From assembly GCA_002338505.1 (NCBI GenBank), contig DDIK01000059.1:1-27559 (forward strand): a stretch of 27,559 nt of DNA, written 5' to 3'. This document shows positions 1 through 6,813 of this stretch, one piece after another. The notes beneath the pieces were generated by a model. That model was not told where the DNA came from and did not search any database. It saw nothing but the letters and a program-made list of their open reading frames with translations. Made by a program: the position numbers and the translations under genes. This DNA is from Bacteriovorax sp. UBA1852. Its GTDB lineage: Bacteria > Bdellovibrionota > Bacteriovoracia > Bacteriovoracales > Bacteriovoracaceae. The stretch's first letter is position 1. Every line of letters begins with the position of its first letter.

Positions 1-243
1 TTCATAAGGATTATTTTCTCTCATGAATAATACGACTTTTTCGCCTTCTGTGGTTTTTGATAGTACTAATGCACATTGAGGTTCGTTAATACCTGTTAGG
101 TACTTAAAATTTGAGTTTTGCCAAAACGGGAAGTCTGTATCATTACTTCTTTGTACGTATTGTGCAGAAGGAATAATGGCAATACCTTCTTCCATGAGAT
201 TAAATAAATTGCTGATTCTCTCTCTATAATTTGTTAGTTCCAT
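1..243 (-). CDS. pepP: Xaa-Pro aminopeptidase (aminopeptidase P), N-terminal part, cut by window edge
   Basis: Only the first 81 codons are in the window; the gene runs off position 1. The translation begins MELTNYRERISNLF and carries the pattern of the AMP_N domain that precedes the pita-bread metallopeptidase domain in aminopeptidase P: an R..L...M sequence, AIIPSA, then QRSNDTDFPFWQNSNFKYLTG followed by EP and an LVL strand and an LFMREN strand. The family removes an N-terminal residue that precedes proline, using two metal ions; the metal ligands lie outside the window. I chose the ATG at 243 because an AAGGG lies about 10 bases upstream; another in-frame ATG at 252 sits too close to that site. 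No signal peptide, so cytoplasmic. The upstream gene on the same strand is separated by a terminator, so this gene probably has its own promoter. Confidence 0.8.
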   Translation of the reverse strand, partial: MELTNYRERISNLFNLMEEGIAIIPSAQYVQRSNDTDFPFWQNSNFKYLTGINEPQCALVLSKTTEGEKVVLFMRENNPYE

Positions 244-323
244 AAAAAACATACCCTTAGACTAAATTTATTTTAAATAAATAGTATCATTCATAATAAA
301 TGAGGTCATGTTTTTTATAAAAA

Positions 324-346
324 AAAGGGTCCCATAAGGACCCTTT
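324..346 (-). terminator. Rho-independent terminator after the cysteine-rich protein gene
   Basis: A perfect 9-bp stem, AAAGGGTCC (324-332) and GGACCCTTT (338-346), with a five-base loop. Read on the minus strand the stem is followed by a run of T (complement of the A run at 319-326). It lies just past the stop of the minus-strand gene at 376 and before the pepP start at 243. The plus-strand side is also T-rich, so it may act both ways. Confidence 0.85.
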
Positions 347-375
347 AAATATTACTTTATTTTTTTATTTGTTCA

Positions 376-990
376 TTACATACCGATAACTTGGCATCTT
401 CCATTTCCTCTACCAGACATCTGGCACTGTCTTAGAGCTTTGTTACATGCTTGTCTCTTGATTCCTGTACCTCTTGGACCTGTTGCTGTTCCATAGAAGT
501 TTCTAGTCGCTCCTCTTCTTCCGACTTTTTGAGCTGTACAAGTTCTTGTTACGTATCTTTGTCTGTCTCCACCTCTAGCTGTCTTTTTTACACAACGTGC
601 ACCATATGGAGCTCTTGAAAGAGCTTTGTAGCATTTATTTTGAGCTTTTACGCAAGCTCTTTTCATGTTGTTGCCTTGTGCGTTGTGTTGACTGACCACT
701 CTTGAGCGTCTTCTTCCATCAACGACCACTTCAAAAGTACATTTCGCCTTAGCTGGCCTTTGATTAAATGCAGTCGTACAGTAAAGGTTCCTGTAGCCTC
801 TATGATTCCTTATTCTTGATTTTTCATAATTACAGTCTCTCATAGCTTGATTACACGCTTCAAAACCATTGTAGCCATAACCTTGAAAGCTTCTAATTGT
901 TGCATTTCCATCCTTAAGATAGCTTGTGCAATACTCTGCAAAAGTTGGTAAACTAAAAAGTAATGTTACAAATACGAATAAATTTCTCAT
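376..990 (-). CDS. exported basic protein with three four-cysteine repeats, function unknown
   Basis: A 204-residue protein. The start is the ATG at 990, because GGGAGGG lies directly upstream; the longer frame opening at 1002 would begin inside that ribosome site. Residues 1-18 form a signal peptide ending TFA. The mature part is very rich in Arg and Lys and has exactly twelve Cys, at 21, 46, 53, 71, 84, 113, 120, 133, 151, 182, 189 and 199. They fall into three sets of four, each with an AC-x2-A-x3-C core (ACNQAMRDC, ACVKAQNKC, ACNKALRQC). This is a threefold internal repeat of about 60 residues, each probably holding two disulfides after export. I do not recognise the family. The charge would suit binding to wall polymers, lipopolysaccharide or nucleic acid, but that is inference. 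Confidence 0.85.
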   Translation of the reverse strand: MRNLFVFVTLLFSLPTFAEYCTSYLKDGNATIRSFQGYGYNGFEACNQAMRDCNYEKSRIRNHRGYRNLYCTTAFNQRPAKAKCTFEVVVDGRRRSRVVSQHNAQGNNMKRACVKAQNKCYKALSRAPYGARCVKKTARGGDRQRYVTRTCTAQKVGRRGATRNFYGTATGPRGTGIKRQACNKALRQCQMSGRGNGRCQVIGM

Positions 991-1021
991 AAACCCTCCC
1001 ACGAATTTCTCTTATTAATAG

Positions 1022-1049
1022 ATTTAAAGAATTTCTGTTCTTTTTACAA
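1022..1049 (-). promoter_or_regulatory. possible sigma-70-type promoter for the cysteine-rich protein gene
   Basis: On the minus strand TTGTAA (1044-1049) and TTAAAT (1022-1027) are separated by 16 bases, each matching four of six consensus positions. The start codon follows at 990. Weak match in AT-rich DNA. Confidence 0.3.
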
Positions 1050-1084
1050 ATGTCAGTGGCCCGAAGTCGTAAAAAAGGGCGATA

Positions 1085-1110
1085 TGTAAGAATTCTTGAG
1101 AAATCTTACA
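1085..1110. repeat. inverted repeat between divergent genes
   Basis: TGTAAGA (1085-1091) and TCTTACA (1104-1110) are perfect inverted copies, 12 bases apart, in the space between the divergent genes starting at 990 and 1211. It could be an operator or a weak hairpin. There is a T run just after it on the plus strand. Confidence 0.4.
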
Positions 1111-1210
1111 CTTTTTTATTCCTTATCATATTCTGCGGTAACTTTTTGCCCCTGACTTATTTGCATGAAGAAGCTTTAAATAAATATTCTATATCTCCGA
1201 CTTGATAATC

Positions 1211-1750
1211 ATGGAGCGAAGAAATCTCGATTTTTCTACAATAGTTGAACTAGCAAATGATGTTAATATAAGTAATTTCCAGTACTTTGGAGATCGTATC
1301 ATTCATCAAGGTGCTGTTGAAGAGTATATCTCACTATTAGATGAATATGATGAAGTTCTTCTTAAAAGATCTATTTCAAAGATTAGGTACTTTCGCCGTG
1401 AAAATATGCAAATAAAGCTACATTGTTTTTGTGGCAAGGTTCTTCTTTCAAAAATTATCCGTGGTACTGAGAGCTCAGTGTCTCACTTTCAAGAGATTAA
1501 GAACTTATGTTACGACCTTATATTGAAGGCAAAGCAGAGTGGCCTAGATATTAACTACATTGAGGTCGCCCATACACATTTAGGCGAACAATATGTCATT
1601 CTTAGAGACGGAAGAATCAAAAAAGTTATCTCTAAGGGCCTTTCAGCCCAAGATATAGCGACAATTTTAAATATCAAGCCATTTATAGATTATAAAATCT
1701 TACTTAAGTCCATAGGCGAAAATGAAGTCGCTTATTGTAAGTATCTCTAA
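1211..1750 (+). CDS. probable RadC/JAB-like (MPN-fold) protein, function unknown
   Basis: About 179 residues from the ATG at 1211; a TTG at 1202 is an alternative and neither has a clear ribosome site. Residue numbers here count from the TTG. The C-terminal half resembles the JAB domain of RadC: an IIRGTESSVSH strand (86-95) where RadC has its GT...S segment, then a helix, VAHTHL (122-127) where RadC has AHNHPSG, and LSAQDI (147-152) where RadC has S..DI. H124, H126 and D151 would be the zinc ligands and S148 the paired serine. The loop between the HTH and SAQD is much longer than usual (about 20 residues) and the normal Pro after the second His is Leu. The N-terminal part (to about residue 80) is unrecognised. 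Its stop overlaps that of the convergent lysK. If the fold is right, activity could be metal hydrolysis or lost; the assignment rests on motif reading alone. Confidence 0.55.
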   Translation: MERRNLDFSTIVELANDVNISNFQYFGDRIIHQGAVEEYISLLDEYDEVLLKRSISKIRYFRRENMQIKLHCFCGKVLLSKIIRGTESSVSHFQEIKNLCYDLILKAKQSGLDINYIEVAHTHLGEQYVILRDGRIKKVISKGLSAQDIATILNIKPFIDYKILLKSIGENEVAYCKYL

Positions 1751-3336
1751 GAAAGAAGCTTTATAACTCTATCTTTTCCAATTGTTCTAATAAAGCCTGC
1801 AAGTTTAGGCCCTTTTTCTCTTGTGATAAGAAGCTGATAGATTGGTTCAAAAATATCACCAGGCTTAAGTTCATGAGCGTGCATTATTTCATACATCTTC
1901 TCATGTAATTCCTTGTCTGATTCGATATTATCAAACTCTTTTTCAAGAAATGAGGTAAGCTCATCAAGATAACTTCTCACTTCAGAACTAACTTGAAGCG
2001 ATGACTTTTCTTTATTTATTCTGAATTTGAATTCATCTGGAGCATAATTCTCAATCCAGTAGATGGCCCTTTCACTTCGCTCTTGAAAGCGTCTCTCATC
2101 TCTTTGGTCTGTTATCTCTGAGCTATAGGCTTTCTTCGCAGCACTGATATCAAAGTCATTGATTTGAAGAATATTACAAAGATGTCTAAATGAAGGCTGA
2201 ATTGGGCATTTCTGTGGTTGTTCTCTTAGTTGAGACAGCTCAAGAACTCTCTTTGCCATATTTACTTTCTTCTCATTTCCTTTTTCAAGTCCATAAGCAA
2301 GTCTCTCTTGTCTATCAAAGTCTTCATAAACTTTAAGAACATCAAGATCAAATGAAATCGCAAAGTCGACATTTGATTTATAGCTTGCAAAGATCCATCT
2401 GATCATTTCAGGTTCATAGACTTTTAAAATATCATTCACGGTAATGAGATTACCTTTTGATGATGACATTTTACCGCCAAGGCCTTTAATCGATACAAAG
2501 TCGTACTGGAGATAGATAGGAGCTTGCCAATCAAATACTTTTACGATTTCTTTCGCTGTTGTATATGATCCACCTTGAGATGAGTGGTCTTTTCCGCCCG
2601 GTTCGAAGTCTACTTTCTCATATGCCCATCTCATAGGCCAATCTACTCGCCATGGAAGTTTAACGAGTGAGGTATCGTTAAGGTTGATTTCTCCCTCGTA
2701 TCCTGTTTCGTTATGTCTGTAGCTAATAGTGTCTTTGCCATCATAGCCTGTAACGGTTGTCTGGTCAGTTTTATGCTTTTCACAGTAGACAGAGATTGGG
2801 TAGTACTCATCTCCGTAAGGTGTCTTTCTGTGTTCATTGAGAATATCTCTAATTTCGACTCGTTTTTGAAGGGCGAGCCTTATCTGATCTTTGTATTCAC
2901 CACCACGATATTTGCGGGCCTGGTATATAGGCTCTAAGTCAACTCCAACTTTTAAAAGTTGTGCCTCGAAGCTCTTTTCGTGGTGTGCGGCGTAGCTCTC
3001 ATGTTCTCCGTAAGGATCTGGAGTATCGACAATTGGTTGAAAGAGGTATTCTTCTAGTTGATCTCTTTTAGGAAGGTTCATTGGTACTTTTCTAAATGTA
3101 TCATAATCATCCCAACTGAAGATGAATCTAACTTTCTTGCCACGGTCCTTAAGTGCTCTAGCGACAAGTTCAGTTGTGATAACTTCCCTAAAGTTTCCAA
3201 AGTGAACGACTCCTGAAGGAGTAATTCCACTTGCGAGAACATATTCGTCTTTATCGCCACGTTGTTTGATAATTCTATCTGCTGTTATATCGGCCCAATG
3301 TACATGATGTGGTTTTCTCTCCACGATAGACTCCAT
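1747..3336 (-). CDS. lysK: lysyl-tRNA synthetase, class I
   Basis: A 529-residue cytoplasmic enzyme that charges tRNA-Lys with lysine at the expense of ATP. It is the class I form, not the class II LysS/LysU form of most bacteria. The HIGH signature is HFGN at 45-48, inside SGVVHFGNFRE. The KMSKS signature is KMSSSKGN at 289-296. The Rossmann core segment FSWDDYD (73-79) and the PGGKDHSSQGGSY segment (246-258) are typical of the class I family, and the helical C-terminal domain is present, so the length is normal. The ATG at 3336 is preceded by an in-frame TAA two codons upstream, so no longer start exists; the ribosome site is weak. It stops head-on against the 1211-1750 gene with a 4-base overlap (CTAA serving as TAA and, on the other strand, TAG). 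No second LysRS is seen here. Confidence 0.95.
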   Translation of the reverse strand: MESIVERKPHHVHWADITADRIIKQRGDKDEYVLASGITPSGVVHFGNFREVITTELVARALKDRGKKVRFIFSWDDYDTFRKVPMNLPKRDQLEEYLFQPIVDTPDPYGEHESYAAHHEKSFEAQLLKVGVDLEPIYQARKYRGGEYKDQIRLALQKRVEIRDILNEHRKTPYGDEYYPISVYCEKHKTDQTTVTGYDGKDTISYRHNETGYEGEINLNDTSLVKLPWRVDWPMRWAYEKVDFEPGGKDHSSQGGSYTTAKEIVKVFDWQAPIYLQYDFVSIKGLGGKMSSSKGNLITVNDILKVYEPEMIRWIFASYKSNVDFAISFDLDVLKVYEDFDRQERLAYGLEKGNEKKVNMAKRVLELSQLREQPQKCPIQPSFRHLCNILQINDFDISAAKKAYSSEITDQRDERRFQERSERAIYWIENYAPDEFKFRINKEKSSLQVSSEVRSYLDELTSFLEKEFDNIESDKELHEKMYEIMHAHELKPGDIFEPIYQLLITREKGPKLAGFIRTIGKDRVIKLLS

Positions 3337-3448
3337 TTCTTAAAAAACATAAACTTAAGTGCTATAATGTAGCAAATTCAGTATAAATCGTCGAAAGGTT
3401 TCTTGACATAATTTGCAGAGTCTTCAAAGTTCGCGTATAAGATTGGAT

Positions 3449-3631
3449 ATGGGTATAATACTTTTTAGAATTCTTATTGTTTATCTGGTTTATCTTGGCA
3501 TTAAGAGCTTGCTCAATAAGTTCTTAGGTCCAGTTAAAGACGATACTACTCCTCATCAAGCCTCTAAGAAAACTCATGATAACTCCAAGAAAGATTCACC
3601 AATAGAAGCTGATTATCGTGTCATTAAGTAA
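3449..3631 (+). CDS. small single-span membrane-anchored protein, unknown function
   Basis: A 60-residue protein, MGIILFRIL at the start, with one hydrophobic segment at about residues 2-22, then a Lys-rich, Ser/Thr-rich hydrophilic tail ending EADYRVIK. A longer reading from a TTG at 3413 adds 12 residues, but the ATG has a GGA just upstream and puts the membrane segment at the N terminus, as in other short proteins of this layout. The tail is predicted to be disordered. It stands alone between the divergent lysK start and the next plus-strand gene. No family recognised. Confidence 0.6.
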   Translation: MGIILFRILIVYLVYLGIKSLLNKFLGPVKDDTTPHQASKKTHDNSKKDSPIEADYRVIK

Positions 3632-3711
3632 TTGACACCTCTAATGATAATAGTTTAGATATGCTCTTGATTTTACTAACTGAATAGTCAGCTCATTTAC
3701 TAAAGAGTTTT

Positions 3712-4068
3712 ATGCTTATTATCAAGAACTTGCTTTTATTATTCGTACTAGTTTTTATTATTTCAAAGTCAGCTTTTGCCTCTTGTCACTTAGATTGTTA
3801 TGTCTTTTATTTCAAAGATACTCAAGGTCATATCATCGCTACGGGAGAAGAGTTTGAGAAAAGTCACAATGGCTCTTCTGGTTGTCGCTTAGTTAAAAAT
3901 TACAAAAGTGATATCTATCAATTTGAAGTCTACGAGCCAGTAATTGGTGAGTTTTCTCTTAACATAAGAAAAGGTCGAAACAATATCTTAAATGGTCACT
4001 TCTCAGGTAACTTTGGTGCAATCACATCCTTCGATGAAAAGTTGCGCTTCTCTTGTAATCGTCAATAA
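3712..4068 (+). CDS. secreted small protein, unknown function
   Basis: A 118-residue protein with a clear signal peptide (residues 1-23, ending AFA) and a mature part of about 95 residues. The mature part has four cysteines (25, 29, 58 and 114), enough for two disulfides, and alternates hydrophobic and polar residues in a way that suggests a small beta sandwich. Start is ATG at 3712 with an AAGAG upstream. It lies 66 bases before the lipoprotein gene at 4135, on the same strand, and could share a transcript with it. No recognised domain. Confidence 0.75.
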   Translation: MLIIKNLLLLFVLVFIISKSAFASCHLDCYVFYFKDTQGHIIATGEEFEKSHNGSSGCRLVKNYKSDIYQFEVYEPVIGEFSLNIRKGRNNILNGHFSGNFGAITSFDEKLRFSCNRQ

Positions 4069-4134
4069 AAAATTCGTGACATAGTAGATTCTTATCTCTA
4101 ACATTTTCTATATCTAGATAATGGAGCAATTCTT

Positions 4135-4827
4135 ATGAAGTTAACTTTGACGATGTTTTTAACACTTTTTCTATTTACATCTTGCGGTGAAGTTCAAGAT
4201 GAAGAAACAAAGCCTAGTTTTGAATATGAGCCTTTAAGTGATTCTAAAATTATTAAGCTAAATACAGACCAGCTACTTAGATCTCAACGTATTTGCTCCG
4301 CAGTCACTTCAAAAAGACTTATGATTTTCAATGACCTTGTTGGCATAACAAAACAATTTGCTCTAAGACAACAACAAGGAGATTGTTCTTCGAAAACTAC
4401 TGAGCCAGTTGAAGTAAGAGTCTATGTCGAATCACCTCGCACTCTGACAGAGAGAATACTTTTTAAACCTCTTTATTCTAATAGTAAGACTATTGGCCCA
4501 TTAAGCGAGGTCATTACAGACAAGAGCTCTCTTCTTTCATCTTTTTGTAAGTCAATCATCGATAGTGATATACCTCTAAATCTCGTTAGAGAAGATGGCA
4601 TAAATTATCTCTATATATTTCCAGAAAATGAGGAAGGCGCTATTGAAGTTATCTCTTATTTGAAGCGTGATGATGGAGAATTCTATCCCGCTAGACTCGA
4701 TCGTATGGTTGTGAATTTATCTAAAGGAAAAAATAAGGGTTTTCTATCCTCTCGTACAACAGGTTCATATTGTGCGAATAATAGAGATATAATTACGTAT
4801 TTTAGACAGGACGTTGATTTCCTCTAA
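4135..4827 (+). CDS. lipoprotein, unknown function
   Basis: A 230-residue protein with a lipoprotein signal: a hydrophobic stretch followed by the lipobox LFTSC, so lipidated Cys at residue 17. The residues after it (GEVQDEE) are acidic and polar, compatible with outer-membrane sorting. The mature domain has further cysteines that may be paired and mixed alpha/beta character; I do not recognise it. GGAG lies 9 bases before the ATG. It ends head-on with the metalloprotease lipoprotein gene, the two stops sharing CTAA at 4824-4827. Confidence 0.8.
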   Translation: MKLTLTMFLTLFLFTSCGEVQDEETKPSFEYEPLSDSKIIKLNTDQLLRSQRICSAVTSKRLMIFNDLVGITKQFALRQQQGDCSSKTTEPVEVRVYVESPRTLTERILFKPLYSNSKTIGPLSEVITDKSSLLSSFCKSIIDSDIPLNLVREDGINYLYIFPENEEGAIEVISYLKRDDGEFYPARLDRMVVNLSKGKNKGFLSSRTTGSYCANNRDIITYFRQDVDFL

Positions 4828-5549
4828 AAATTACATTCAAAGCCTTCATCTTTTAATTGATCTCTTAGAGTTTCATCACGATAAACTATCTTATCTTGCA
4901 AGCATATATAAGGAAAGATAAGCTTTTCATTTATGATGTAACTTCTTTTGTCTTTTTCCCATTTTCGTATATCACTATAATAAATTTCTCTAATCTCTTT
5001 AAAATTAATGTTTTCTGTCTGTTTTATAGATACTGCTCGCTGTAATGATATTAAGTAATTTTGCCATTCATATATTGTGTACGCTGCTTGAAATTCATTC
5101 ATGATTGATGGGTTCATAATTGATAGTTTTATCAAGTGAGACATTTCATATTCTTTATCTCTTAAGATACCATAGTCATTTATGTGTCCTAGTTTAAGGA
5201 GGCAGTGACCTAGTTCATGATATATAAGAGCTTTTCTTATGTTATCAGTGAGTGTCGCCCATTTTGCACGGTCTATTTTTATAAAGGCAGGCCTAGCGTC
5301 TTTATATAAATAGCAGACACCTAGTCGATTAGAGTCTAAGTTTGCAAAGCCTATTTTCATTGGCGGATTTTTTACATTCATTTCTTTGATGAATTGATCT
5401 TGGTAATTTTCACATTGCTCACATCTATTCGTTTTATTAACGATGAATCTTTCATAGTCTATGATTTCAACTCCATTATCAAAAGTATTTGGTCCACACG
5501 AATAAGTAAGATAAATAATCAATATAAGATTAAAGGTTTTAATATTCAT
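4824..5549 (-). CDS. putative zinc metalloprotease lipoprotein (HELGH)
   Basis: A 241-residue protein from the ATG at 5549 (GGA just upstream; a frame opening at 5570 would add seven residues before the signal). The lipobox is LTYSC with Cys at residue 18, so it is membrane-anchored in the envelope. The zinc-binding helix is YHELGHCLLKLGH: H111, E112 and H115 form HExxH, and H122 is a plausible third ligand. It is one residue further than in the metzincin HExxHxxGxxH pattern. About 20 residues on, SIMNPS (143-148) resembles the Met-turn seen in such enzymes. Upstream are paired cysteines (CEQC, 43-46). Substrate unknown; a role in envelope remodelling is inference. Confidence 0.7.
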   Translation of the reverse strand: MNIKTFNLILIIYLTYSCGPNTFDNGVEIIDYERFIVNKTNRCEQCENYQDQFIKEMNVKNPPMKIGFANLDSNRLGVCYLYKDARPAFIKIDRAKWATLTDNIRKALIYHELGHCLLKLGHINDYGILRDKEYEMSHLIKLSIMNPSIMNEFQAAYTIYEWQNYLISLQRAVSIKQTENINFKEIREIYYSDIRKWEKDKRSYIINEKLIFPYICLQDKIVYRDETLRDQLKDEGFECNF

Positions 5550-5796
5550 AATTCCATCATATCTAGACATTATTAATTAAGTTTTACTGACTCTATATAA
5601 GACTTATTTCTTACGTGATTCTGTGAGCTTAACTTATTTCATCTCAAGAGTTTGTCTTGACTGTCCAAACTTATTGGCAACGCTAAAGTTATGGGTTTTT
5701 AGTGATTACAGTCGGATAGGGATAGTTTGTGAGATTTCTTTGATAATTTCCACTTCTCGGTGAAAATCTAAGAGTACCACTCAAAAGGATAGATTA
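5550..5796. other. intergenic region upstream of two divergent genes
   Basis: 247 bases between the metalloprotease lipoprotein and the PilZ gene. A TTGACT at 5657-5662 is followed by no good -10 at normal spacing, and a sequence near 5726 (gtcggatag) does not fit a flagellar sigma-28 promoter. I find no RNA gene or ORF. It presumably holds two divergent promoters that I cannot place. Confidence 0.4.
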
Positions 5797-6441
5797 ATGG
5801 ATGGTTTACATAAAAAGCCAATTGATATCACAAGTCGGTCTCAGATTATGAGTCTTGTAACGACGGTGAGCAAAAGCCGTGTACGTCTTTGGCAAAAAGA
5901 TCAAAAGGTTCGTAAATTCTCTTTTTGTAAAATTGTTCAAATTGATGAAAATAGGGGGAGGCTACTCCTTGAAACCGCAGATGATTCAGACCTATTTGGC
6001 TTTTGTGGAGACCATGTATATTTTTATTCTTCTGTGCGAAGTTTGATATTTAAGGCGAAAATTGAAAAAATTATTTCAAAAAATAGAATGGTCCTTCTCT
6101 TGCCACAGCTTGTTAAAATAGAAGACTCTAGAACTGAAAAGAGAAAGAATTGGGGCTATAGAAGTTACCAATTCCTAGATATGTCTATAGTTACGAGAGA
6201 TTTGTCCAAGAAAAATATTGAGAAGACCCGTGTTCTTGATTCGTCAGATAATGGAGTAGGTATAATACTGAATATTCTTGATGCAAAAGATTTAAAAGTC
6301 GGTAGTAAGCTGATTACGATGACCAGCAGTATTGAGAGTATTGAAAATCGTGTAGGTGTTATTAGGTCTCTTTCATTTCTTGATAATGACTTAAGTGGAG
6401 AGAGATTTGTTCGAGTAGGCGTTGAGCTACTTTCAATCTAA
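5797..6441 (+). CDS. YcgR-like PilZ-domain protein, c-di-GMP receptor
   Basis: A 214-residue soluble protein. The C-terminal half is a PilZ domain, a beta barrel that binds cyclic di-GMP: the two binding signatures are both present, RTEKR (RxxxR, 112-116) and DSSDNG ([D/N]xSxxG, 148-153), 31 residues apart as usual. The N-terminal 100 residues form a split-barrel-like domain of beta strands as in YcgR, the flagellar brake. In such proteins ligand binding alters contacts with the motor or another partner. No other motility gene is nearby, so the target is unknown. ATG at 5797 is preceded by AAGGATAG. It converges with the small minus-strand gene at 6443, leaving a single base between the stops. 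Confidence 0.8.
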   Translation: MDGLHKKPIDITSRSQIMSLVTTVSKSRVRLWQKDQKVRKFSFCKIVQIDENRGRLLLETADDSDLFGFCGDHVYFYSSVRSLIFKAKIEKIISKNRMVLLLPQLVKIEDSRTEKRKNWGYRSYQFLDMSIVTRDLSKKNIEKTRVLDSSDNGVGIILNILDAKDLKVGSKLITMTSSIESIENRVGVIRSLSFLDNDLSGERFVRVGVELLSI

Positions 6442-6442
6442 G

Positions 6443-6658
6443 TTATAATAGTCCAATTAGTTCATTAATCTCTTCTTGAGTATGCTCGCCTTTTATCACA
6501 GAAGTTTGAACGACCATAAGTGCTTGTTGGTATTTTCTTCTCTCAAGAGCGTCTACTAAAGAGAGATCCAGGTGCTTTTGCTTATCAATATTTGAATATT
6601 TCACTGCATTTCTTAACAGGTTAATGCAATCATCAAAACTAGGTAGTTTCTCTGTCAT
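6443..6658 (-). CDS. small helical protein, unknown function
   Basis: A 71-residue protein, predicted all alpha, no signal peptide and no cysteines. Its N-terminal part is SFDDCINLLRNAVKYS and its end is acidic, with the pattern of a short tetratricopeptide-like or adaptor helix bundle. GGAG lies 6 bases before the ATG, which makes the frame credible as a gene. It converges on the PilZ gene with one base between the stops. I do not recognise it. Confidence 0.65.
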   Translation of the reverse strand: MTEKLPSFDDCINLLRNAVKYSNIDKQKHLDLSLVDALERRKYQQALMVVQTSVIKGEHTQEEINELIGLL

Positions 6659-6813
6659 TATAACTCCGAGATATTTTATTCATAAAAAATTACATGATCA
6701 AGAGTACACTGACAATATGTTTTTAATAATTGAGTTAAATACATGACATTTGATTTTAGTTACTTTAGCATTGTATTAGATTTTTATTTGATATCTTAAG
6801 GAGAGAGAGAAAC

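Noticed and set aside
2643..2937. Small open frames inside lysK on both strands, and others of 60-90 codons elsewhere
   Set aside because: They lie wholly within clear genes in other frames, have no ribosome site of note and no recognisable content.
3403..3441. TTGACA at 3403-3408 with TATAAG at 3436-3441 as a promoter
   Set aside because: The spacer is 27 bases, far too long; no fitting -10 lies at 16-18 bases.
5657..5740. TTGACT and a sigma-28-like sequence upstream of the PilZ gene
   Set aside because: No acceptable -10 follows at the right spacing, and the sequence near 5726 lacks the sigma-28 -10 core GCCGATAA.
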